From the NCBI GenBank assembly GCA_015655015.1, contig JAATFV010000116.1:124001-188000 (forward strand): DNA of 64,000 bases, in the 5' to 3' direction. The position numbers and the translations under genes are program-made. The DNA comes from Chitinophagales bacterium. Lineage in GTDB: Bacteria; Bacteroidota; Bacteroidia; Chitinophagales; Chitinophagaceae. Below, piece by piece: positions 16,728-24,588 of the stretch. The notes below the pieces were generated by a model. The model worked only from the letters and a program-made list of their open reading frames with translations, made no database searches and was not told the DNA's origin. Numbering within the stretch: the first letter of the stretch is position 1; each line of letters opens with the position of its first letter.

Positions 16728-19163
16728 CTATTTAAAAAAATGCCAGGACAGTCCGATGGTGACCTCCGCCGGATCACCCAGATTATAGCTGTATCCATAG
16801 GAGGACTTGCTGGCCAGGGACGCATAATACTTATTGAAAGCATTGAGCGCATTCACCCATATTTCCCACTGACGAAGCTGATACCCCGTACGGATATTGA
16901 CGATGTCAAAACCGCTATATCGTCGCGTATTGGCATCATCCATGAAATAGCTGCCCAGGTGCTGCCATTCGACAGCGACCCGGAATCCCTTCACAAATAA
17001 AGGCCGCCAGCCCAGCTCTGCATTAGCGACAAAATGGGGGGCCGCAGCCATTTCATTGCCGCTGTAATCCTTATTGTTCTCGTATTGCACGACGAATTTA
17101 TGGTCGGAATTGCTGGCGCTGAGACGAAGGCTCCACTCACCCGAAGGCCGGTAGGTAACCCCATATTCGATCCCCTGGTGTTTGGTCTTTCCGGAATTCT
17201 GATTGATGAACGTGCCATCATTCTGTTTTACGGAAATGATCTGGTTCGTGCCATCCATCCGGTAGAGGCTCCAGTCTGCGTACAATTTATTTTTGAGCAG
17301 GGACAGCCATCCGCCTGCCTCATAGTTAAAAAAGGTCTGCGGGTGCAGGTAGGGAACTTTCACCCCATTGTACAGATCCGTCACCTGGGGCGGGACATAA
17401 CCCTGGCTATAGTTGGCATAGAACCCTACCCCCTTATAATTATAAGTGACCCCGACCTTGGGCGTTACCCTGTTGAAATCATTCTTCGTATTCGAAGAAC
17501 CCGTCGAAGCGGAAGAAGGCAGGTAATTCCGGAAATTATAATGATAGAAATCATACCGGAGAGCAGTGACCAGCTTCAATCCTTTGGCCGGGCTCAATTC
17601 GAAATTCAGATAGGAAGCGATATTGTCGATGCCCGTGGAATAGTTGCTCAGCAGCGAATCCGTATTGGTGTAATGGAGATAATTACCTTTCTCATCCCGT
17701 TGAATGCGGATATAGTTGGCGATATAGCTGCTGGGACTGATATCCGTGCTGATGCCGGCAATCAGCTTACTGGCCAGCCAGCTGAATTTTTGCTGGTGCT
17801 GGGCCACCATCAGGTAGCTGTGAAAGGAGCTGCTGTTGATCTGCCCGTTGGCCAGCAACGGATCGGCCTGGCTGTTGCTGATGTAATACGATGGGTTCTG
17901 TCCCGTGCTGTTGTCACGGTAGGCCAGGGCGATCTGTGTTTCTGCATTACCATTCCAGTGATAGTTCAGCTGTGACTTAATACGCAGCGCATGCACTTTC
18001 CGGTAGGTAAAAGAATAAAGTGTATTGTAATTCTTCTGTGCAAAATGAGCGCTGTCCAGGGAGCCGTACATATCGCTATAGTAGTTCACATAAGTGAGCG
18101 TATTGCTCCAGGTAAGCCGGTCATTGGCTTTGTAATCCGCCCGGAGCGTAAAGGCTGTCTTGTGAAAATCACTGTACTGGATAGGTCCGTCAGTCCTGTT
18201 GGCATAATAACCGCTGGCGATCACCCCCCATTTTCCAAAACTGCTGCCGATCTGTGCATCCGCTCTCTTATACCCGTTATTATTGCCCTGGACGCTGACA
18301 TACCCGCTGGGCAGAGCAGGCGGCGCCTGGGTGATCACATTGACAGCTCCCCCGATGGCTTCCGCTCCATAGAGAGAGCTGGCCGGGCCCCTTATGATCT
18401 CTATCTGCCTGGCAGCGGCGGTATTCATCTCGAGCAGGGCATTGTGGTTATACACCCCGGTCGTTCGGATGGGGATGCCATCTTCGAGGTAGAGAAATAC
18501 GCTGGCAGTCGTCAGGGGCTGGCGGATGCTCATTTCATGCTGTTCATTGCCCAGGTCCACCATAAATACGCCGCTAACCTTATTGAGCAGCTGATCGAGC
18601 TGGTTGGCCTTGGTATCGGCGATGGTCTGTGCGTTGATCGTGCTGATGGCGATAGGCGCTTCCGTCCTTTTCTGGACGGTCCTGTTGCCGGAGACGATCA
18701 TCTCCTGTAATTTATTATCCTGGGGCGCCAGTGAGACGACCAGGTGATCCCCGGTTGGCCGGACGATAGCTGCCTGGTAATTCACGGAAGAGATGACGAG
18801 CTGCTGCCCGGGAGTTAATCGGATCGTAAAAGCGCCGAGAGAATTTGTCATAACCCCTGTGCCGGCCGACCCATGGGTTGCATCAGGACGCGAAGTTACG
18901 TCCAGGGAACCGGTATCGGTGTTGCCGGCTTCTTTAATGGTAACGGAAGCATTGACGATTGCTGATCGGGTCGCAGCATCGAGCACCGTCCCCCGGATCG
19001 TCTGCTGCAAAACAGTCTGTGGCGAAGTAATCCGTTGCGAAGTAGTCTGTTGCGAAGTAGTCTGTTGCGGAATCGTCCGTTGCGGATTAGTCTGTTGCGA
19101 AAAAGCCGCGTAAGTACATAACATGAGTGCAGCCGGCAGACTGCCTTTATAAAAAAGTTTCAT
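16728..19163 (-). CDS. TonB-dependent receptor (siderophore/metal type)
   Basis: An 811-residue outer-membrane receptor. A signal peptide ends at TYAAFSQ. It is followed by a Gln/Thr/Ser repeat linker, then a carboxypeptidase-like domain (IRGTVLDAATRSAIVNASVT), then the plug (QLLNKVSGVFMVDLG, IEIIRGPASSLYGAEAIGG, VNVITQ). The C-terminal strand AEVTIGLSWHFFK has the usual final aromatic. The pairing with a PepSY protein downstream and Cys-rich small proteins upstream suggests iron- or copper-complex uptake. The substrate cannot be read from sequence. Confidence 0.9.
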   Translation of the reverse strand: MKLFYKGSLPAALMLCTYAAFSQQTNPQRTIPQQTTSQQTTSQRITSPQTVLQQTIRGTVLDAATRSAIVNASVTIKEAGNTDTGSLDVTSRPDATHGSAGTGVMTNSLGAFTIRLTPGQQLVISSVNYQAAIVRPTGDHLVVSLAPQDNKLQEMIVSGNRTVQKRTEAPIAISTINAQTIADTKANQLDQLLNKVSGVFMVDLGNEQHEMSIRQPLTTASVFLYLEDGIPIRTTGVYNHNALLEMNTAAARQIEIIRGPASSLYGAEAIGGAVNVITQAPPALPSGYVSVQGNNNGYKRADAQIGSSFGKWGVIASGYYANRTDGPIQYSDFHKTAFTLRADYKANDRLTWSNTLTYVNYYSDMYGSLDSAHFAQKNYNTLYSFTYRKVHALRIKSQLNYHWNGNAETQIALAYRDNSTGQNPSYYISNSQADPLLANGQINSSSFHSYLMVAQHQQKFSWLASKLIAGISTDISPSSYIANYIRIQRDEKGNYLHYTNTDSLLSNYSTGIDNIASYLNFELSPAKGLKLVTALRYDFYHYNFRNYLPSSASTGSSNTKNDFNRVTPKVGVTYNYKGVGFYANYSQGYVPPQVTDLYNGVKVPYLHPQTFFNYEAGGWLSLLKNKLYADWSLYRMDGTNQIISVKQNDGTFINQNSGKTKHQGIEYGVTYRPSGEWSLRLSASNSDHKFVVQYENNKDYSGNEMAAAPHFVANAELGWRPLFVKGFRVAVEWQHLGSYFMDDANTRRYSGFDIVNIRTGYQLRQWEIWVNALNAFNKYYASLASKSSYGYSYNLGDPAEVTIGLSWHFFK
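19000..19104 (-). repeat. 7 x 15-bp in-frame tandem repeat in the receptor gene
   Basis: Seven units close to GTCTGTTGCGAAGTA (plus strand) run without interruption. They encode pentapeptides of the QQTTS type just after the signal peptide and before the carboxypeptidase-like domain. The unit length keeps the frame whatever the copy number. Confidence 0.9.
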
Positions 19164-19212
19164 CTTAATTAGTTGAAGTTGAAAGATTCGAAGTAAAGAA
19201 GGCGGGCAGTCT

Positions 19213-19626
19213 TTAACAGCCGGGGGGATGGAAATGAGCGGAAGGCTGGTCGATGGGATGAGCGGACGGGGAAGCCGGATATCTCCGGACAGTCAGTGAG
19301 CGGTATGGGTTAAACCCCGTCAGATAAAAGGAACGGGAGGAAATAGTCTCGTTGCTGTTATCGGGCTTGCGCTCGGGGCTGCTGTCTTTATTCTCTTGTT
19401 TGAGACGCTTGCTTAACTGGCAGGTGCCATAACAGCTGATGGCCGTGGAATTTTTACGATTGATACAAAGATCCCGCGCAATAGCGTCCCGGTTGACGCA
19501 GAAATCCGCGATAACCACCAGCTTGCTGAAAGTTTGCAGCAGCAGGGCCAGCAACAGACAGAGGGTCACCAGGCGCCGGAGGCCAGGAAGCAGGGTATTG
19601 GTAAACTTATGCTTGACGTAAGTCAT
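19213..19626 (-). CDS. Small Cys-rich membrane protein, copy 1
   Basis: A 137-residue protein. One N-terminal hydrophobic helix (LVTLCLLLALLLQTFSKLVV) is followed by the motif CVNRDAIARDLCINR, then CYGTCQLSKRLK, and a low-complexity charged tail ending in HFHPPGC. The pattern NRDxIxxxLCxNR-(8)-CxGxCxLxK is shared with the second copy 0.4 kb upstream. I know this as a recurrent Bacteroidota family of unknown function near metal-related receptors. Cysteine spacing suggests metal binding or a disulfide. It ends 49 bp before the receptor start, so the two are probably co-transcribed. Confidence 0.7.
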   Translation of the reverse strand: MTYVKHKFTNTLLPGLRRLVTLCLLLALLLQTFSKLVVIADFCVNRDAIARDLCINRKNSTAISCYGTCQLSKRLKQENKDSSPERKPDNSNETISSRSFYLTGFNPYRSLTVRRYPASPSAHPIDQPSAHFHPPGC

Positions 19627-19988
19627 TTATCTTGTCTTTATACCGGAGATATTACTATCCGCAAAAACGTATGTTAAATGTCCGGCCTTGCCGGCAGGAA
19701 TTGCGGACAATATAAGATCGTTGTAAGGGGAATCTGCGATCTGGTTATACCCTAAGTCCATACTGCAGCGAAGTCCTGCATTCGGGAATTATAAGCAGCT
19801 GGAAGACCAGGCTGGTTACATCATGCCTCCGTGAATTACGGGCAGCTGGAAGGCCAGGCTGGAGGAATCCTGCTTACAGGCATTACAACCAACTTATAGG
19901 CATTACAGGCAGCTTACAGGCATTACAAACAACTTACAGAAATTAGAGGCAACGGAATAACCAGGTTGTCAGATCTGCAGGAGATAGA
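19627..19988. repeat. Intergenic region with degenerate repeats
   Basis: No gene is seen in these 362 bases. Between about 19785 and 19960 there are two families of imperfect repeats: GAATTA..GGCAGCTGGAAGRCCAGGCTGG twice, and GGCATTACAGGCAGCTTACA-like units four to five times. They lie directly downstream of the second Cys-rich gene on the minus strand and upstream of the first copy. Confidence 0.6.
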
Positions 19989-20405
19989 TTAGACCTGCGG
20001 AGGTTGAAAAACAGAAAGGGGAAATTCCTGCGAAGAGGAGGCCAGGTACCGGGTCGGGTTGACAGGGATGATCACCGGGGCCTGCAACATGGAAAAACTG
20101 TTCAGCAGCGTAGCCACCTGCAAGGGAGACTCTTCTTTTTGTCCTCCTTTGCCGGGAGCCTGCTGTTGGGATTCATCCGTCGCCATCTTCTTATTGAGAT
20201 AACATTTGCCATGACAGCAGCAGGAAGGCCGTGCCCGGTTAACACAAAGATTTTTGGAGATAAAGTCCCTATTGACCTGATATTCGAGGATCAGGCACCA
20301 TTTGCTGAAAGTCTGGAGAGCCATCAGCAGGATCAATACTATGGTGATAGGAATTTTCAGCACCGGATGCAAAGGTAGGGGGTAAAATGTAAACTTTTCA
20401 TTCAT
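19989..20405 (-). CDS. Small Cys-rich membrane protein, copy 2
   Basis: Paralogue of the gene at 19213. A hydrophobic helix (PITIVLILLMALQTFSKWCL) shares the LQTFSK signature with copy 1, then come YQVNRDFISKNLCVNR and CCCHGKCYLNKKM. ATG 20405 is preferred over 20432, since the longer form would overlap the divergent gene starting at 20427. The C-terminal third is hydrophilic with weak hydrophobic patches. Function unknown; metal handling is inferred from the neighbours and the CxGxC motif. Confidence 0.7.
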   Translation of the reverse strand: MNEKFTFYPLPLHPVLKIPITIVLILLMALQTFSKWCLILEYQVNRDFISKNLCVNRARPSCCCHGKCYLNKKMATDESQQQAPGKGGQKEESPLQVATLLNSFSMLQAPVIIPVNPTRYLASSSQEFPLSVFQPPQV

Positions 20406-20426
20406 GCTTGTGTTATTTATTATTCT

Positions 20427-21506
20427 ATGCAAACTAAACTTCAGCTAAGTGTCCTGGACCAGACTCCCATCCGGAAGGGCAGCGATGCTCACCAGGCGCT
20501 ACAGGAATCGATACAGCTCGCCAGGCTGGCAGACCGGCTTGGCTATAAAAGATACTGGCTTTCCGAACATCATAATACCCGAACCCTGGCGGGAGCTTCT
20601 CCTGAAATATTGATTGCCCGGCTGGCTTCGGAGACCCGGCAGATCCGTTTGGGATCAGGAGGGATCATGCTGCCCAACCACAGCACCTTGAAAGTGGCGG
20701 AGAACTTCCGTCTGCTGGAAGCTCTTTATCCCGGCCGTATCGACCTCGGTCTGGGCCGCGCCCCGGGAGGGGACCGGATCACCGCCCAGCTGCTTAATCC
20801 CTCCAATAGTTTTGATCCCCAGGAATACATACGACAGATCACCGACCTGGATGCTTTTTTATCCGATGCCAGCACCCCCGGAACGATACAGGGAAAAGTA
20901 AGGGCCATTCCCCATGTCGACACCCGGCCTGATCTTTGGATGCTTACCTCCAGCGGGGAAAGCGCCTATCTCGCCGCACATTTTGGAATGGCCTTGTCCT
21001 ATGCCCAGTTCATCAATCCGGTAGGCGGGGCGGCAGCCATCAGAACTTACAAGGAAAAATTCCATGCTTCAGACCAGCTGCAGGAGCCCCTGGCCAATGT
21101 GGGTATTTTTGCGTTCTGTTCGGAAGATCCGGCAAAAGTAAAAGAGGTACAGGCTGTTATGGATTACCGCCTGTTAAGCTTTGAAAAAGGCAGATACGAC
21201 GAGATACCCACTTATGAAGTGGCAAAGGACTATGAATACACCCCTGCAGAATGGCAGCGGGTCTTATACAACCGGCAGCGAATGGCGGTTGGAGCCCCGG
21301 AACAGATCAAACAGCAATTTAGCCGGCTCGCGGGCGAGCTGGATGTGGAGGAACTGGTCATTTCGACGTTTACAGACCGTTTTGAAGACAGACTGCATTC
21401 CTATGAGCTGATGGCAGCTGTTTTTGAGCTGACTCCGGCAAAAAGCGAACCCGGAACGAATGAAGCCGGGAACTCATCTGTTCAGCGGGAACATTCCTCT
21501 CTGTAA
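20427..21506 (+). CDS. LLM-class flavin-dependent oxidoreductase (MsnO8-like)
   Basis: A bacterial-luciferase-like monooxygenase fold of 359 residues. The opening LSVLDQTPIRKGSDAHQAL and the following RYWLSEHHNTRTLAGASPE are hallmarks of the MsnO8 subgroup. The substrate-side DLGLGRAPGGDR is also typical. The natural substrate is unknown for most members. The start at 20427 leaves only 21 bp to the divergent Cys-rich gene, so their promoters must overlap the other gene's coding sequence or leader. Confidence 0.9.
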   Translation: MQTKLQLSVLDQTPIRKGSDAHQALQESIQLARLADRLGYKRYWLSEHHNTRTLAGASPEILIARLASETRQIRLGSGGIMLPNHSTLKVAENFRLLEALYPGRIDLGLGRAPGGDRITAQLLNPSNSFDPQEYIRQITDLDAFLSDASTPGTIQGKVRAIPHVDTRPDLWMLTSSGESAYLAAHFGMALSYAQFINPVGGAAAIRTYKEKFHASDQLQEPLANVGIFAFCSEDPAKVKEVQAVMDYRLLSFEKGRYDEIPTYEVAKDYEYTPAEWQRVLYNRQRMAVGAPEQIKQQFSRLAGELDVEELVISTFTDRFEDRLHSYELMAAVFELTPAKSEPGTNEAGNSSVQREHSSL

Positions 21507-21667
21507 TGGGAAGGCCAATTTTTGTACAGAAAATAAAGCTACCATCGTCCGCCTTTCCGATTAATGGAGATCGAAGATCACAACGGACAAATACATCAAT
21601 AAGTTAAAAGATAGTAAGCAGTTATCCGGAAGCAGTCATGGACATGTTGAATAATTGGATTTAATAA

Positions 21668-21689
21668 TTTATTTTGATCACAAAATAAA
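21668..21689 (+). promoter_or_regulatory. Palindromic operator candidate
   Basis: TTTATTTTG-ATCA-CAAAATAAA has perfect 9-bp arms and ends 9 bases before the ATG at 21699. It overlaps a near -7 box (TATTTTG), as expected for a repressor or CRP/FNR-type site. Confidence 0.6.
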
Positions 21690-21698
21690 CTTATCCGA

Positions 21699-22532
21699 AT
21701 GAAACAATTTGTCATAACCTTCGCCTTTTTCCTGCCTTCTGTGCTGAAAGCGCAACAGCAACATCAACTGGAGAAAATCTGGGAAACAGATACAGTCATT
21801 GCCATTCCGGAATCCGCCTTACCGGATCTTCCCAAAAAGATCCTCTATATCTCCCTGATAGACGGAGGCGCATGGAAGGCAGATGGAAAAGGAGGGGTAG
21901 GCCGGCTCGGCCTGGACGGACAACATTATGATCCTGACTGGATCACAGGCCTCAATGCACCCAAGGGATTGGGCAGGTACGGCAACCGGCTGTATGTGGC
22001 CGATATTAGTGAGGTCGTGATCATAGACATTAAAAAGGGAAAGATTGAAAAGAAGATCCCTGTCAAAGGCGAGCAGGGCCTGAATGATATCACCGTCGAC
22101 GTGAAGGGCGCAGTGTATGTTTCTGATTCCAGGTCCGGAAAAGTCTACCGGATCACGAACGACATTCCCAGCCTGTATATGGAAGATCTGCCGGGGGTCA
22201 ATGGATTAAAAGCTATCGGAGGGGATCTGTATATCCTGGCGAAAAAGGCTTTGCTAAAGGCTGATGCTTCTAAAAATCTAACGAAGATTACAGACCTCCC
22301 CAATGGAGGCGATGGTGTAGAGCCGGTGGGCAATGGGGACTTTATCGTTTCCGAATGGGTAGGATATATCTATTATGTATATGCGGATGGCCGCAAGGAA
22401 TTGCTGCTGGATAGTCATCTTCAAAAAAAGAATACAGCGGATATCTGTTATGATCCGGCAGGGCATATTTTATATGTGCCGGGATTCAATGGGAAGACAG
22501 TGGCAGCCTACCGGCTGACATTGCCCCAATAA
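21699..22532 (+). CDS. Exported beta-propeller protein (SMP-30/NHL-like)
   Basis: A 277-residue protein with a signal peptide (FVITFAFFLPSVLKAQ). Repeated propeller-type strands follow: LNAPKGLGRYGNRLYVADIS, LNDITVDVKGAVYVSDSRSG and ADICYDPAGHILYVPGFNGK. The asparagine/aspartate positions resemble the SMP-30/gluconolactonase family. An enzymatic lactonase role or a plain binding propeller are both possible. It stands alone behind a 22-bp palindrome. Confidence 0.75.
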   Translation: MKQFVITFAFFLPSVLKAQQQHQLEKIWETDTVIAIPESALPDLPKKILYISLIDGGAWKADGKGGVGRLGLDGQHYDPDWITGLNAPKGLGRYGNRLYVADISEVVIIDIKKGKIEKKIPVKGEQGLNDITVDVKGAVYVSDSRSGKVYRITNDIPSLYMEDLPGVNGLKAIGGDLYILAKKALLKADASKNLTKITDLPNGGDGVEPVGNGDFIVSEWVGYIYYVYADGRKELLLDSHLQKKNTADICYDPAGHILYVPGFNGKTVAAYRLTLPQ

Positions 22533-22550
22533 CCTGGCAGACCTGACGGC

Positions 22551-23057
22551 TCAATCTGAATTGGCAGGCGCCTTCATAGAAATGATCGCCGCCCGAACCA
22601 GTTTCCTGGATAACAGATCGGCATCTATATTATAATTAAGGACGTCCTTCTTTTTCTGGTGTGCCTTTACCTTCACAAACTCCACGATGAATAACCGGGA
22701 ATAGCTCAGTAATTCTTTTACGAGATCGGCATTAGGCAATTCTTTTCCTTTTTTGCCGGTGAACCGGTTACCTGCCATTTTTTCTTCCCGGGCAGGAAGG
22801 CCGACCACATATTGACTATCAGAATAGATCATCAGCATGGTGACGTCCCGAAAATTTTCCTTCAGATATTCCAGGGCTTTAATGACTGCGGTGAGCTCCA
22901 TCCTGTTGTGGGTGGTATTGAGTACCGTTCCTGAAAGCATCTGTTGCTCTTTTTCGCCGTTGATCAACAGGATCGCCACCCAGGCTCCTACCTTATATTG
23001 GGTGTGGCAGCTGCCGTCCGTATAAATCGCTACCGAAGTCCTTGTCGTGTTTTCCAT
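22551..23057 (-). CDS. rnhA: Ribonuclease HI
   Basis: Cleaves RNA in RNA:DNA hybrids. The 168 residues hold the catalytic carboxylates in order: AIYTDGSC (D), HNRMELTAV (E), MIYSDSQYV (D) and YNIDADLLSRK (final D). The substrate-binding segment GKKGKELPNADLV replaces the usual WKTADKKPVKN type handle, and WI/WV is missing. A C-terminal tail of about 20 residues beyond the last Asp is short and basic. It converges with the propeller gene, with 18 bp between them. Confidence 0.85.
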   Translation of the reverse strand: MENTTRTSVAIYTDGSCHTQYKVGAWVAILLINGEKEQQMLSGTVLNTTHNRMELTAVIKALEYLKENFRDVTMLMIYSDSQYVVGLPAREEKMAGNRFTGKKGKELPNADLVKELLSYSRLFIVEFVKVKAHQKKKDVLNYNIDADLLSRKLVRAAIISMKAPANSD

Positions 23058-23252
23058 TTTTAAAATTATCCGGATAGTCGTGTTTCCCCTTTTAAAAAAT
23101 ATCCGTATACCCGTAAAATAAAGCTTTATACCCGGAATGAGCCCGACATTAAAAATTTATTATTACCGGATCATCGAAAAATATCATTTTACAACGTCCG
23201 ACTCTGTGGACATTAAAGGGAAAGAGATGAACTATTCTAAATGGGAATATAG

Positions 23253-23260
23253 TATATTTG
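23253..23260 (+). promoter_or_regulatory. -7 box of the serpin gene
   Basis: TATATTTG is an exact TAnnTTTG match, 37 bases before the ATG at 23298. Confidence 0.5.
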
Positions 23261-23297
23261 CCAACCCCTGATAACCCAAAAATGTCGCCGGCAGATT

Positions 23298-24533
23298 ATG
23301 AAAAGAATCCTGGCAGCGTCGATATTCCTTACGATCGTTTCTTTTTTGCCGGTCCCCGCCCCCCTAAACGGCCACCCATTCAAAACCAGTGAATCAATCA
23401 AGACCACTCCATTTGCCTTCAACCTGCTCAATGCCGTCCTGCAACAGGATACCAGCCGGCGTAACAAGCTTATCTCACCGTTCAGCGTCTATATCAGCTT
23501 ATGTCTTTTATATAACGGAGCCGGATATGCTACCAAAGACTCTATTGCGGAGGCGCTGCAGCTCAATGGTATGAATATCTTTAATTTAAATGCACTATGC
23601 AAAAATATGCTCCAGGAAATTCACCTGGAAGATAATAAGGCGCAGATCTCCTTTGCCCGTTCCCTGTGGTGCAACCGGAAAAAGGGAGCCCTTCTGCCCA
23701 CTTTTACAACGGTCGCCGATGCCTGTTATTACACAGCCTCTCAATCCCTGAACTTCAATGCACCCAATGCCTCCACCCGGATCAACAATTGGGTGGATCA
23801 GAACCTGGCGCATAAGCCCGCGGCTGCCCTCCCGGCCGCCAATCCGAAAGATTTCCTCTATTACATCGATGCCGCATATTTCAGCGGCGGCTGGTTGTAT
23901 CCATTCGAAGCCGGCCATACGGACAAAGATCTTTTCTATCTGCCGGATGGGCATGCAAAGACCGTGTCGTTTATGAAACAGGAATTAGTTACCCGGGTAT
24001 ATTCAGATACTTCTATTACAATGTTTGAGCTCCCCTGCGGAAAGGGACAAGCGTTCAGCATGTATATTCTCCTGCCCGACGACCCGCAGTTATCTCTCCG
24101 GGATTTTGCGGTTTTGCTCAATGAAGAGCGATTGAACAGAACCATTCAGCGAATGAACGACCAGGATCTTCAGCTATCCCTTCCCTCCTGGGAATACGCT
24201 TATTCGATCCCCGGCATACAACTTGTGCTGAGCCAGCTGGGAATGGGCCTCCTGTTCGACAGGGAAGGCAATGCCGATCTTTCCGGCATGATAAAAACCG
24301 GCCGGCGAACGACAGCCATTTCAAAAGCCCTGTATAATACCTATATCAAAGTGAATGAACAGGGCGCCCGTGCCAGCCTGTCTACAACCAGGATAGTGGC
24401 AGACAGTACGGGCAAGCGTCGTCATCGTCCCCTGGTCCTGAAAGTGGACCGTCCCTTTCTCTACCTGATCCTGGAAAAACAACGGAATATCCTCTTATTT
24501 GCCGGTGCCGTCAATGATCCGGCGGGGCGTTAG
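23298..24533 (+). CDS. Secreted serpin-family protease inhibitor
   Basis: A 411-residue serpin with a signal peptide (RILAASIFLTIVSFLPVPA). Family motifs: KLISPFSVYISLCLLYNGA, NNWVDQNLAHK, IDAAYFSGGWLYPFE and the C-terminal FLYLILEKQRNILLFAGAV. The hinge of the reactive loop reads VNEQGARASLSTT, with small residues near P14-P9 except a Leu at about P10, so inhibitory loop insertion is plausible but not certain. The loop then has a basic cluster GKRRHR near the expected scissile bond. This suggests trypsin-like targets. The protein is probably exported to the periplasm or outside. Confidence 0.9.
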   Translation: MKRILAASIFLTIVSFLPVPAPLNGHPFKTSESIKTTPFAFNLLNAVLQQDTSRRNKLISPFSVYISLCLLYNGAGYATKDSIAEALQLNGMNIFNLNALCKNMLQEIHLEDNKAQISFARSLWCNRKKGALLPTFTTVADACYYTASQSLNFNAPNASTRINNWVDQNLAHKPAAALPAANPKDFLYYIDAAYFSGGWLYPFEAGHTDKDLFYLPDGHAKTVSFMKQELVTRVYSDTSITMFELPCGKGQAFSMYILLPDDPQLSLRDFAVLLNEERLNRTIQRMNDQDLQLSLPSWEYAYSIPGIQLVLSQLGMGLLFDREGNADLSGMIKTGRRTTAISKALYNTYIKVNEQGARASLSTTRIVADSTGKRRHRPLVLKVDRPFLYLILEKQRNILLFAGAVNDPAGR

Positions 24534-24588
24534 AGCGGTCGGGCATACTGGCCGGGCATACTTAACTGACCTGATTATGCCAGGCTGA

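Noticed and set aside
17034..17975. Open frame of 313 codons antisense to the TonB receptor
   Set aside because: Composition is an Ile/Val/Gly-rich mirror of the receptor; no start context and no family resemblance.
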